Positions 33,190 through 41,059 of a stretch of 46,889 nucleotides of DNA are shown here, in pieces. Below the pieces are notes generated by a model. The model searched no databases and was not told the DNA's origin. It saw only the letters and a program-made list of their open reading frames with translations. How positions within the stretch are numbered: the first letter of the stretch is position 1; each line of letters opens with the position of its first letter. The position numbers and the translations under genes are program-made. Source of the DNA: Longimicrobiales bacterium (GTDB taxonomy: Bacteria > Gemmatimonadota > Gemmatimonadetes > Longimicrobiales > RSA9). The stretch covers positions 1 to 46,889 of the forward strand of contig DASTYK010000187.1 of the NCBI GenBank assembly GCA_035764935.1. Reading direction: 5' to 3'.

Positions 33190-34266
33190 CTAGACGCAGA
33201 CGTGCAGGCGTTTCGTGCTGTACGACAGCAGCAGGGCGCAGTCGTACAGCACGTCGACGCCGAACAGCACGGCCGGAGCGTCCTTGCCGCCGATCGCGTC
33301 GAATACGGGCAGATCGAGGATGCGCAGCTCGGTGGGCGGCAGGCAGCGCCCGCCGATGCACAGGCTGTCGAACGTGTAGCGGTGTGCGGCCATGCTGCGG
33401 CCGTTCATCCCGCGCGCACCGCGCGCATCCTCCCGAACTCCGTCACTGTCTGCAGCGACACCAGCAAGCGCGGCCGCCCGCCAGTTCATCGTGCCGGTCT
33501 GTGCACCCGTATCGAGCAGCGCGGGGACGGAGTCGCCGTGCAGCACCGCCGTGAACTGAATGAAGCCATCGGCCACGCTGGAGTGGAACGGAACACCGCT
33601 GGTGGCCGAGCCGAGCCGCTGCTCCGCACTGCCATCGCGCGGGTGCAGCCGCAGCACCCCACTCGGAACATCGAAAACGACGTCGTAGTCGGCGAGCACA
33701 TCGACGCCGAGGATGCCGTTCACCTCGCGCTCGCCGTACCTGCGGAAGTCCGGGATGTCCGCGACAATGACCCAGGGCGTCTCGTGGGCCGCATTGCCGA
33801 CGTGCAGCGCGGGCAGGCGCACGAACTCCATGATGCTCTGACCCGTGGCCCCCGTCACCAGGGAGAGGCGGACATCAGAGTCAGGGACGTCCAGCTCGCG
33901 GCGCAGGTCCGCCGAGATCAGTGACCTGCCCGCCGCCGTATCGATGATGAACCAGTGCGTTCCCACGCCTTCCACGGTCACCTGGGTCAGCAGGCGGCCG
34001 TCGACGGATACCAGCGGCAGGTCGATTGTTGGCGAGCGGACCTCGCCGCCCGACAGCGCGGGATCGCTCGAGCGGAGCTCAGCGCTGGCCGCCGAGCCTG
34101 GCCCGCCCGGCCGCTCGGTGAGCGCGCCGGCAGCTGCTCCCTCGTTGCCGTCACCGTAGCCCGCGGGTGCGCCACAGGCCGCCGCAAGCACGATCAGCAG
34201 GCCAGCCGTCCAGCCAGCGCCAGCCGCACGTGCCCGGCGCGCCAGGTCTCTCGCAAATCCTCTCAT
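33190..34266 (-). CDS. Second lipoprotein with paired retropepsin-like domains
   Basis: The product is 358 residues; AGGA lies near ATG 34266. A signal segment ends VLAAAC, so Cys31 is probably lipidated. A disordered linker (about 35-80) precedes two clan-AA modules: FIIDTAAGRSLIS with Asp109, where Ala replaces the usual Gly of DTG, and ALLDTGAQTGTMN with Asp252, which is canonical. Hydrophobic ILGVDVL and LFGVDVL end each module. The DTA variant may weaken catalysis. It is a distant paralogue of the protein at 1342-2652. Its 3' coding end holds a 13-bp inverted repeat (33214-33253). Confidence 0.8.
   Translation of the reverse strand: MRGFARDLARRARAAGAGWTAGLLIVLAAACGAPAGYGDGNEGAAAGALTERPGGPGSAASAELRSSDPALSGGEVRSPTIDLPLVSVDGRLLTQVTVEGVGTHWFIIDTAAGRSLISADLRRELDVPDSDVRLSLVTGATGQSIMEFVRLPALHVGNAAHETPWVIVADIPDFRRYGEREVNGILGVDVLADYDVVFDVPSGVLRLHPRDGSAEQRLGSATSGVPFHSSVADGFIQFTAVLHGDSVPALLDTGAQTGTMNWRAAALAGVAADSDGVREDARGARGMNGRSMAAHRYTFDSLCIGGRCLPPTELRILDLPVFDAIGGKDAPAVLFGVDVLYDCALLLSYSTKRLHVCV
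33214..33253. repeat. 13-bp perfect inverted repeat in the 3' end of a gene
   Basis: CGTGCTGTACGAC (33214-33226) and its exact complement (33241-33253) flank a 14-base loop. The repeat lies inside the last codons of the aspartyl-protease gene and 32 bases past the DinB stop, so it may terminate DinB transcription while being read through in the other direction. Confidence 0.55.
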
Positions 34267-34321
34267 CGGTCCTACATTACCCGCGAGCGCCGATTGTTTC
34301 CAACAGTTTACGGAGCTGGCC

Positions 34322-34549
34322 GTGCCCGGACGCAAACTGACCGCAGTGCTGCTTGTGCTCGTCATCGTGCTGGTCGTGGTCGCGCTGATCCGGACCGCCA
34401 CGAGCGCACCGAGCTTCCGCGCTGCTGATCATCCGACCTACAACCAGTGCATGGCGGCCATCCCGACCGAGTGGTCCCGCAACAGCCTGGAGCGCGAGCG
34501 GGCCGAGCGCGCCTGCCTGCACGAGGAGCAGCAGCGGCGCGGTCGGTAG
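34322..34549 (+). CDS. Small membrane-anchored protein
   Basis: The product is 75 residues from GTG 34322, with GGAG six bases upstream. One strong membrane helix (about 7-24, AVLLVLVIVLVVVALI) is followed by a periplasmic part with two cysteines (YNQCMAAIP and ERACLHEEQ) that could form a disulfide. No named family. It is divergent from the aspartyl-protease gene, 55 bases apart. Confidence 0.6.
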   Translation: MPGRKLTAVLLVLVIVLVVVALIRTATSAPSFRAADHPTYNQCMAAIPTEWSRNSLERERAERACLHEEQQRRGR

Positions 34550-34578
34550 GATTTCCCCGGCATGATCCGGGCGGGAAC

Positions 34579-34680
34579 ATGATCCGCGCGTCGATCCACA
34601 GGCTGGCTGCGGTGCTGATGCTCGCCGCGTGCCAGGAGGATGCCCCGCAGCAGGCTCGTGGCTGCTCGCGGGCAGGATGA
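34579..34680 (+). CDS. Very small putative lipoprotein
   Basis: The ORF encodes 33 residues: MIRASIHRLAAVLMLAAC is a full lipoprotein signal with Cys18, and the mature part would be only 16 residues. It may be a true small lipoprotein or the 5' remnant of a longer gene cut by the adjacent repeat array at 34710. Ribosome site is poor. Support is the lipobox only. Confidence 0.35.
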   Translation: MIRASIHRLAAVLMLAACQEDAPQQARGCSRAG

Positions 34681-34709
34681 GGGTCGCGAGCTCCCGGCAG
34701 CGGCGAGAT

Positions 34710-34890
34710 CGAAGGCAATGTTGCGCGAGTCGGGGCGGGGGCGAATGCGAGCAACGTTGGCTTGGATAATCAAAGGCAACGTTGCGCGCGTTACGGCGGG
34801 AGCGAACGCCAGCAACGTTGGCTTTGATTATCGAAGGCAATGTTGCACGCGTCGCGGCGGGGGCGAACGCCAGCAACGTTGGCTGTGAAT
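34710..34890. repeat. Three tandem 61-bp hairpin repeats
   Basis: Units start with AAGGCAA at 34712, 34773 and 34834, an exact 61-base period. Each unit begins AAGGCAAYGTTGC and ends GCAACGTTGGCTT; these arms are complementary at 12 of 13 positions, so every unit can fold into a long hairpin with a loop of about 26 bases. The inner GCAACGTTGC is itself a palindrome. The array sits in the 296-base gap before the end of pabB and holds no supported gene. It resembles REP/BIME-type elements. Confidence 0.85.
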
Positions 34891-34976
34891 CCCCCGTGTG
34901 TCGGCGGCAGCACCATCCCTCGAATCCGGTTGCGGACGCGGCCCCTCATGGCCGTGACATCCGCGACTTCTACGAG

Positions 34977-36845
34977 CTACGCGACTTCCGCGGCTTCCGC
35001 ACCTGCGATGGCCCGCGGCTCAACCGTCACCTCCATCGCGCCCCGCAGACTGTTCACGAACCACAGCCGCTCCGCCCTTCGCACGTCATCGAGAGGAATG
35101 GTGCGTTCCCGCACGACGCCCTGCTCGAGCAGCTCGGCACGCAGGCACCCGCCGAGCAGCCCGGCCGTTCGCGGCGGGGTGATCAGCTCGCCCTGGATCA
35201 GCGCGACCAGGTTGCCGCGCGTGAACTCGGTTGCCTCGTCGCGCTCATTGCCGAGGAGGACGTCGAAGCAGCCGGGCGCTGCTGCCAGAGCGTGTTCGTA
35301 GACGGAGCGCAGCGATGTCTTGTGATAGACGAAGACGTCACGCGAGTCGATCGCGCGGGGTGCGATGCCGATGAATCGCCGGCGCGCATCGCCGTGCGAG
35401 GACTCCATCCCGCCACCAGCGCCTTCGGCGGGAACCAGGTCGGGTCCGCAGTCGAAGTCATCCAGCCGAGCGACGTCGACGCCGACGGCGCCGGTTCGGG
35501 ACAGCGTGAGCCGGACGCGACGCCGTCGCGGTCCGGTCTGCGGTACGCTGCCGGCGCCCGGCGCTTCGTCGCAAAGCGCCGCGAGCCGCTCCCGCACCTC
35601 CTCCTCGGGAAACCGCCGGCCGAAGTACGCACACGACTCCGCCAGTCGTGCCAGGTGTCGCTCCAGGCGTGCGATCCGTCCGTCTTCCAGGCGCATCGTT
35701 TCGATGAGCGAGAAGTCCGGCTGCGCGGCCCACAGGATCCGGCTCTTTTCCTTCAGCTCCTCGGCTTCGCGCGACGCTGTCGCGTCGATCGTAATGCCGC
35801 TGCCCACGCCATACTCGGCAACGCCCCGTTCGTGATCGATCCACATCGTGCGAATGGGAACGGAGAACGTGCAGTCGCCTCCGGGCTCGATGATACCGAT
35901 CGCGCCGCAGTACACTTCCCGCGGTGAAGGCTCGAGCTCCCGGATCAGCCGCATCGTGGAGATCTTCGGTGCGCCGGTGACGGAGCCGCAGGGAAAGAGC
36001 GCGCCGAAGATCTCGACGAGGCTGCAATCGTCGCGCAGCTCCGCAGTCACGGTCGAAGTCATCTGCAGCACCGTGGGATAGCGCTCCACGACGTGCAGCG
36101 ACGGCACCCGCACCGTGCCCGTGCGGGCGATGCGACCCAGGTCGTTGCGGAGCAGGTCCACGATCATGAGGTTCTCCGCCCGTTCCTTCTCCGACGCGCG
36201 CAGTGAGCGTGCGAGCTCTTCGTCCTCGCCCGACCAGCGGCCGCGCGCGTGCGTTCCCTTCATGGGGCGTGTCGTGATGGTGCGCCCGCTGCGCGCAAAG
36301 AACAGCTCGGGTGATGCCGACAGGATGCGCACCGCGCCCAGGTCCAGGTCCGCATGGTAGCCGTGCCCCTGCGCGCGGTGCAGGGCCGCGCACGCTGCAT
36401 CGACGTCGAAATCGGCGGGCAGCGTCGCATGCAGGCGCGTCGTGTAGTTGACCTGGTACGACTCGCCGGCCAGGAGCGCCTCGCGGATGCGTGCAAAGGC
36501 AACGTCGTACTGCGCGTCCGTCGTGGCCGGCATCCACTGGAGCGCAGGGGCCTGTGGCGCCGCAGCCGCGGCGGGTGCCGGGTGCCCGCACTCGAAGATG
36601 CCGAGCCAGAGCAGCGGGAGGTGCCCGCGCTCGTGCGTGCAGAGTGCATCGTCGAATGCGGGCGCAGCCTCGTAGGACACGAAGCCCGCGACCCAGCAGC
36701 CAGAGCGTGCGGCTTCCCCGGCTGCATGCAACGCCGGCAGGACCTGCTCGAGCGACGTCGCCTGCAGCACCTCGAGCGGCCGCTCGAACATGCGGCGGTG
36801 CGGGGTGCCGTCGCAGCCGGGGAAATCGAACAGGAGGCGCGCCAT
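34977..36845 (-). CDS. pabB: Aminodeoxychorismate synthase component I fused to 4-amino-4-deoxychorismate lyase
   Basis: The product is 622 residues and combines two steps of 4-aminobenzoate (folate) synthesis. Residues about 100-360 are the chorismate-binding PabB domain (SYQVNYTTRLHATL, TTRPMKGTHARG, LLRNDLGRIARTG, PCGSVTGAPK, YGVGSGITIDA). Residues about 375-615 are a PLP-dependent lyase related to PabC, with the Schiff-base lysine Lys509 in FVYHKTSLRSVYE and EFTRGNLVAL. The glutamine amidotransferase PabA is not nearby. ATG 36845 has no Shine-Dalgarno; TACATT ends six bases upstream, suggesting a leaderless mRNA inside the SRPBCC operon. Confidence 0.94.
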   Translation of the reverse strand: MARLLFDFPGCDGTPHRRMFERPLEVLQATSLEQVLPALHAAGEAARSGCWVAGFVSYEAAPAFDDALCTHERGHLPLLWLGIFECGHPAPAAAAAPQAPALQWMPATTDAQYDVAFARIREALLAGESYQVNYTTRLHATLPADFDVDAACAALHRAQGHGYHADLDLGAVRILSASPELFFARSGRTITTRPMKGTHARGRWSGEDEELARSLRASEKERAENLMIVDLLRNDLGRIARTGTVRVPSLHVVERYPTVLQMTSTVTAELRDDCSLVEIFGALFPCGSVTGAPKISTMRLIRELEPSPREVYCGAIGIIEPGGDCTFSVPIRTMWIDHERGVAEYGVGSGITIDATASREAEELKEKSRILWAAQPDFSLIETMRLEDGRIARLERHLARLAESCAYFGRRFPEEEVRERLAALCDEAPGAGSVPQTGPRRRRVRLTLSRTGAVGVDVARLDDFDCGPDLVPAEGAGGGMESSHGDARRRFIGIAPRAIDSRDVFVYHKTSLRSVYEHALAAAPGCFDVLLGNERDEATEFTRGNLVALIQGELITPPRTAGLLGGCLRAELLEQGVVRERTIPLDDVRRAERLWFVNSLRGAMEVTVEPRAIAGAEAAEVA

Positions 36846-36857
36846 GCGCGGAATGTA
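36846..36857 (-). promoter_or_regulatory. -10-like element at the pabB start
   Basis: TACATT (complement of 36852-36857), six bases and ATG 36845. There is no ribosome site and no clear -35. It lies in the 22-base gap after the SRPBCC gene. Confidence 0.4.
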
Positions 36858-36867
36858 GCGCCTCGAG

Positions 36868-37854
36868 CTACGCCACCGCCGCCTCCAGCACGCTGTCCTC
36901 CAGCCGCGCGTAGCTCTGCTCCATGCCGCCGACCATGCCCGTCCCGAGTGCCGCGTCGCGCACCTCGGCGCTCGGGTACGTGATGACGATGCTCAGCAGT
37001 GTGCCTGCTCCGACCGGCGTCAGTGTCATCTCGTTGGTGGTCGCGGGACCATCCATGCCGGTCATGCGCTCGCTCGTCACCTCCCGATACGGCGGCTCCG
37101 ACTCCAGCACCTCGCCTTCGAAGCCGAAGCGCTGGCTGCCGTCCGTGTTCTCCCACTCGTAGCGGTAGCGGCCGCCCACCTCCGAAGCGAGCTCGCAGAC
37201 GGGCATCGTCCAGCCCTCCGGGCCGAGCAGCCAGCGCTGCAGGAGCGCGGGCTCGTGATGCGCGCGCCACACCTGCTCCACGCTGCCCCGGATCACCCGG
37301 CTGATGCGCACCTGTGTGTCGCTCAGAATCTGAGCCTCCGTCGGACGGCTGGCAGCGAAGGCGGAAAGATCGGCCAGGACGTCGTCGAGCTGACCCAGAG
37401 CGGACTTCATGCCCTCGACCATTCCCATCGCGACGAGATTCTCCATCGCCTCGAGGCTCGGGAAGTATGCGACCGACGTGAACGTGGAGCCGCCGGACGG
37501 CAGGGACGCAAACGTGTAGACCATGCGCATGGTCGGCATCGACTCGTCGGGGGTGCCGTCCTCCTTGCCGAAGCCGTCCTCCACCTCGAAACCGCGACAG
37601 GGATTTACGGAAAGGAAGCGGAACCAGCCGTGCGACCGGGTCCCATCGGGTCCCGTCATGTAGTAGAGCGACTGGCCGCCCGGCGCCATGTCATGTCGCG
37701 TGAACGTGGCGGGCCACTGTTCAGGCCCCCAGAACTTCTCGAACTGCCGCGGGTCCGCGAAGGCGTCCCAGAGACGCTCCACGGTCACCGGGTACTCGGC
37801 AGTGACAGTGAGCGTGAGATCTTCGGGGTTGGAACGTACATCCTTGATCGGCAT
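36868..37854 (-). CDS. Protein with two SRPBCC (AHSA1) domains
   Basis: The product is 328 residues from ATG 37854, selected because AGGAG from the end of the ArsR gene is eight bases upstream; the GTG at 37863 would be too close. Two START-like domains are in tandem: about 10-150 (LTVTAEYPVTVERLWDAFAD, FEKFWGPEQWPATF) and about 168-325 (QVRISRVIRGSVEQVWRAHH, LQRWLLGPEGWTMPV). Each has a hydrophobic cavity for small lipophilic ligands. It is translationally coupled to the ArsR repressor gene. This ArsR-SRPBCC arrangement is common, but the ligand is rarely known. Confidence 0.92.
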   Translation of the reverse strand: MPIKDVRSNPEDLTLTVTAEYPVTVERLWDAFADPRQFEKFWGPEQWPATFTRHDMAPGGQSLYYMTGPDGTRSHGWFRFLSVNPCRGFEVEDGFGKEDGTPDESMPTMRMVYTFASLPSGGSTFTSVAYFPSLEAMENLVAMGMVEGMKSALGQLDDVLADLSAFAASRPTEAQILSDTQVRISRVIRGSVEQVWRAHHEPALLQRWLLGPEGWTMPVCELASEVGGRYRYEWENTDGSQRFGFEGEVLESEPPYREVTSERMTGMDGPATTNEMTLTPVGAGTLLSIVITYPSAEVRDAALGTGMVGGMEQSYARLEDSVLEAAVA

Positions 37855-37859
37855 GATCA

Positions 37860-38213
37860 TCACTCCTGCGCTTCAGGGTTGTCGAAGAGTCTGTCGATCT
37901 GACTGAACCGCGCCCGCCACAGCTCCTCGAGCTGTGCGAGCAGCTCACGCGCCCGGGCCAGCTGCTCCGGGTTGCCGCGGACGCGGCGTTCACGGCCGTG
38001 CGGCTGCTTGGTCACGAGACCTGCCTCCTCCAGGACCGCCACATGCTTCTGCACCGCCGCAAACGACATGTCGTAGCGGGCGGCCAGCGACGACACCGAT
38101 GCGGGCTCTCCCGTGAGCACACGCCGGACGATGTCGCGACGCGTTGCGTCGGCGAGTGCGCGGAACAGTCGATCGAGCTCCGCATCGGAGAGTGCGCGGT
38201 GACCTACAACCAT
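37860..38213 (-). CDS. ArsR-family repressor
   Basis: The product is 117 residues starting MVVGHRALSDAELDRLFRAL. It is a winged-helix repressor (RALADATRRDIVRRVLTGEP, AVQKHVAVLEEAGLVTKQPH) without the metal-binding cysteines of arsenic sensors, as usual for regulators paired with SRPBCC genes. The start codon lies at the centre of a perfect 20-bp palindrome, so the first codons (Met-Val-Val) are dictated by the operator. The stop overlaps the start region of the SRPBCC gene. Upstream, 136 bases separate it from the sirtuin gene. Confidence 0.92.
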   Translation of the reverse strand: MVVGHRALSDAELDRLFRALADATRRDIVRRVLTGEPASVSSLAARYDMSFAAVQKHVAVLEEAGLVTKQPHGRERRVRGNPEQLARARELLAQLEELWRARFSQIDRLFDNPEAQE

Positions 38214-38223
38214 ATGGTTGTAG
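38204..38223. promoter_or_regulatory. Perfect 20-bp operator palindrome over the ArsR start codon
   Basis: CTACAACCAT followed by its exact reverse complement ATGGTTGTAG. The ArsR ATG begins at 38213 in the centre. TATCTA just upstream on the minus strand may be the -10 box. Autorepression by the ArsR protein through this site is inferred. Confidence 0.75.
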
Positions 38224-38265
38224 ATAACGGGAGCCGCCGGCGGACACAAGGGGGGCGAAACGCGA

Positions 38266-38302
38266 CAGGGCGAGGACCGGCGCCGAACCGGCCATCGCCC
38301 TG
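38266..38302 (-). terminator. Hairpin downstream of the sirtuin gene
   Basis: CAGGGCGA (38266-38273) pairs with TCGCCCTG (38295-38302), with an inner CCGG/CCGG stem. It lies 48 bases after the sirtuin stop in the direction of transcription, followed by a weak TTT. Probable 3' end of that transcript. Confidence 0.45.
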
Positions 38303-38349
38303 CCCTTATCTGTCGCGGCTGTGGCCGGAAAAGGGCGCCAGGATGTGCC

Positions 38350-39219
38350 TCAGCGCACGTTAGCGAGCGCGTCCGCCAGTGCGGGCAGCACGATGCCGAG
38401 TGAGCCGTCCACCTTGACCTCGGCGACGTCGTCTGCGCGTGTGGGTCCGCGGTTGACGACGGCGATCGGCACACCGTCGCGCATTGCGCGGTCGATAAAG
38501 CGCCGGCCGGAGTACACGGCGAGGGAGGAACCGGTCACGAGCAGGACGTCGCCCTGCTCGAACACGCGCCACGCGTCCGCCAGTACGGGTGCCGCCACGT
38601 TCTCACCGAAGAATACGACGTCTGGCTTCATGATCCCGCCGCACACGTCGCATGCCGGCACGCGGAAGTCCTCCATCGTTTCCTCGGGCAGCTCCGCGTC
38701 GCCATCGGGGCGGATCTCGACCATGTCGGGAAACAGCAGCGGTGGCCAGTCGGCATTGAGCTCGAGCAGGCGCTGCTGGAAGTCGTCGCGTGCCACGGGC
38801 GTGCTGCAGGCGATGCAGCGAACGAGTGCGAGCGAGCCGTGCAGCTCGACCATGTTGCGACTGCCGGCGGCCTGGTGCAGCCCGTCGACGTTCTGCGTGA
38901 TGAGTCCGGTGACGTGGCCTGCCTCCTCCATCCGGGCGAGCGCCTGGTGTCCGCTGTTCGGCAGCGCATCGCGCATGCGCGGCCAGCCGATCGTGCTGCG
39001 CGACCAGTAGCGTGCGCGTGCCGAATCGCTGCGCACGAACTCCTGGTACTGCACGGGAGCGCGCCGGCTCGGCGCACCGGCGCCGCGGTAGTCGGGGATA
39101 CCGGACTCGGTGCTCATGCCGGCGCCGGCGAGGACGACGATGCGGCGGTCGCGGAGGAGAGGAACGAGCGGCTCGACTGCGTCGGCGGAGCGGCCGACGT
39201 GCGCTTTGGTGTGATCCAT
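38350..39219 (-). CDS. Sir2-family NAD-dependent protein deacylase
   Basis: The product is 289 residues from ATG 39219. It uses NAD to remove acyl groups from lysines. Motifs: VVLAGAGMSTESGIPDYRG (NAD binding), LITQNVDGLHQAAG, catalytic His in VELHGSLALV, and a zinc site with CIAC and CDVCGG. The PDYRG form and overall pattern resemble class II (SIRT4-like) sirtuins common in bacteria. ATG 39237 is an alternative, but TATCTT ends six bases before 39219, fitting a leaderless start. It is not clearly in an operon: 75 bases separate it from the dehydrogenase gene. Confidence 0.93.
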   Translation of the reverse strand: MDHTKAHVGRSADAVEPLVPLLRDRRIVVLAGAGMSTESGIPDYRGAGAPSRRAPVQYQEFVRSDSARARYWSRSTIGWPRMRDALPNSGHQALARMEEAGHVTGLITQNVDGLHQAAGSRNMVELHGSLALVRCIACSTPVARDDFQQRLLELNADWPPLLFPDMVEIRPDGDAELPEETMEDFRVPACDVCGGIMKPDVVFFGENVAAPVLADAWRVFEQGDVLLVTGSSLAVYSGRRFIDRAMRDGVPIAVVNRGPTRADDVAEVKVDGSLGIVLPALADALANVR

Positions 39220-39231
39220 GCCGTCAAGATA
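39220..39231 (-). promoter_or_regulatory. -10-like element at the sirtuin start
   Basis: TATCTT (complement of 39226-39231), then six bases, then ATG 39219, without a Shine-Dalgarno. No clear -35 is present. Confidence 0.4.
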
Positions 39232-39294
39232 GAACATTCGCGAGGCCGGATGCAGGCGCCTCTCGACCCTGCGTGGAGGCGTTCCGCGACACGT

Positions 39295-40344
39295 TCACAT
39301 CTCCAGCACCACCTTGCCCCACCCTTCCTCCCGCGCTGCCAGGGCTCGATACGCGTCCACGCCCCTGGCCAGCGGCAGCCGGTGCGTGATCAGGCGTGCG
39401 AGCAGGTCGACCTCGCGTCCGGCGAGAACGAGCGCATCAGGGAGCAGCCGTCGCGCCGGGCATCTTCCCGCCACGTAGGCGAGGTTGCGGTCGTACAGCT
39501 CACCGGGCGAAAGCGCGAGGCTCGGTTCCGTGTGTACTCCGACAGCGGCGAGCCTGCCGCCCGGCCGCAGCATGTCCGCGGCCGTGCGTGTCGCCTCGGG
39601 AGAGCCGACGGCCTCGATGGCGCAGTCCGCACCCGGGCGATCCGTCACCTCGCGCACGCGCGCGACGAAATCATCTTCGCGGATCGACAGCGGCGTTGCA
39701 CCGAACGCTGCAGCGAGCTGGAGGCGTGAGGTGACCGCGTCCAGCGCGAAGACGTGGCGGGCACCGCGCGCAATCGCGGCCCGCACCGCGAGCACGCCGA
39801 CAGGACCGCAGCCGACGATCGCAACGACGTCGTCTGCACCGACCTGCGCCATCTCCGCAGCGAACATCGCCGTCGCGAGCACATCGCCGGCCAGCAGTGC
39901 GACGCCGGCATCCGGCAGGGTGTGGGGTACACGCACGAGCGTCGAATCCGCTAGCGGCACACGCACGAACTCCGCCTGTGCGCCATGCAGCCCCGTGCCG
40001 TTCTGCACCCATCCGAAGAGCTGCCCGCGGACGCAGCGTGCCGTCAGGCCGACGGCGCACGCCCAGCACGCTCCGCAGCTGGTGGTGAACGGCGCAACGA
40101 CCCGATCACCGACGCCGAAGCGTTTCACCGCCGATCCGATTTCGACCACGTGCCCGGTGAACTCGTGACCCATGACCGTGCCGGGGTCGAGTCCGCGCTC
40201 GCGTCCGAGGTACGGATGCAGATCGGAGCCGCAGATGCCGGCGGCCTCGACTCGCACGATGACGTCTGCGTCGTCGCGGAGGATGGGATCGGGGACGGTG
40301 CCGTAGTGCAGCGTCTCGATATCGGCGAACGTGATCGCGTTCAT
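39295..40344 (-). CDS. Zinc-dependent alcohol dehydrogenase family protein
   Basis: The product is 349 residues, a medium-chain dehydrogenase. Catalytic zinc ligands are seen in GICGSDLHPYLG and VMGHEFTGHVVEIG; the structural zinc site is SCGACWACAVGLTARC. A Rossmann fold follows with AIVGCGPVGVLAVRAA and an Asp/Glu-type cofactor end (FALDAVTSRLQ), suggesting NAD. The overall pattern is like threonine/glutathione-independent formaldehyde-type dehydrogenases, but the substrate is open. It starts seven bases after the tenA stop, so it is co-transcribed with tenA. Confidence 0.9.
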   Translation of the reverse strand: MNAITFADIETLHYGTVPDPILRDDADVIVRVEAAGICGSDLHPYLGRERGLDPGTVMGHEFTGHVVEIGSAVKRFGVGDRVVAPFTTSCGACWACAVGLTARCVRGQLFGWVQNGTGLHGAQAEFVRVPLADSTLVRVPHTLPDAGVALLAGDVLATAMFAAEMAQVGADDVVAIVGCGPVGVLAVRAAIARGARHVFALDAVTSRLQLAAAFGATPLSIREDDFVARVREVTDRPGADCAIEAVGSPEATRTAADMLRPGGRLAAVGVHTEPSLALSPGELYDRNLAYVAGRCPARRLLPDALVLAGREVDLLARLITHRLPLARGVDAYRALAAREEGWGKVVLEM

Positions 40345-40351
40345 GAGCCGG

Positions 40352-41059
40352 TCATCGCGTGACCGCGGCCGCTTCTCTTCCCTGCACCTCGTCTGGCGCC
40401 CACGCCTCACGCCGCCAGCACATCTCCCAGAACATCCACTCGTACCTGGACGACAGCACGAAGATGTCGATCAGCCGCTGTCGCTTCTCCCCCGAAGCGC
40501 CTGCGCCGAGCCGGTTCATCTCCTCGATCAGCCAGTCGCGGGCGGCGATGAACTCCTCCGACACGTACATCGCGATCCAGTCGGCGTACCGCGCGTCCGC
40601 GGGTGTGCCCAGCTTCGCCATGTCAGCCGCCACGTACGCGTAGCCCCATGCGCACGGCAGCAGCGCGGCCACCAGGTCGGCCATGTCGCCGTCCGCGGCG
40701 GTGCGCACGAGGAAGTCCGTGTACGCACGCGTCGTCGGCCACACCGGCTCACGTTCCAGCTCGTCCGGGCTGATGCCGAAGCGTTCCGCGTACGCACGAT
40801 GCAGCCCCATCTCCAGGTTCAGCGTCAGATCGAGAATTTTCGCGTACCACTGCATGGAATCCAGGCGATTGGACTTCGCCGCACCCCACGCGAACATGCG
40901 CGAATACTCCTTCAGGTACAGGTAATCCTGGCGGACCCAGTTCCTGAAGACGTCCGGATCCAGCGTGCCGTCGGCGATGCCGCGCACGAACGGGTGCTCG
41001 AGCTGCGCGTCCCAGAGCGGGCGGGCGGCCTTGAACAGGTCGTCGGTAAGCTTCTGCAT
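40352..41059 (-). CDS. tenA: TenA-family thiaminase II/aminopyrimidine aminohydrolase
   Basis: The product is 235 residues from ATG 41059; GTG 41092 is an alternative and neither has a good ribosome site. The all-helical TenA fold is recognisable: HPFVRGIADGTLDPDVFRNW, QDYLYLKEYSRMFAW, the catalytic Cys in LLPCAWGYAYVA, and YVSEEFIAARDWLIEEMNRL. TenA hydrolyses aminomethyl-pyrimidine products of thiamin breakdown so the HMP part can be reused. No other thiamin gene is near and I found no TPP riboswitch upstream. Confidence 0.9.
   Translation of the reverse strand: MQKLTDDLFKAARPLWDAQLEHPFVRGIADGTLDPDVFRNWVRQDYLYLKEYSRMFAWGAAKSNRLDSMQWYAKILDLTLNLEMGLHRAYAERFGISPDELEREPVWPTTRAYTDFLVRTAADGDMADLVAALLPCAWGYAYVAADMAKLGTPADARYADWIAMYVSEEFIAARDWLIEEMNRLGAGASGEKRQRLIDIFVLSSRYEWMFWEMCWRREAWAPDEVQGREAAAVTR

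Noticed and set aside
34710-34890. Repeat array as CRISPR
   Set aside because: Units are 61 bases, contiguous without unique spacers, and internally palindromic; there are only three and no cas gene.
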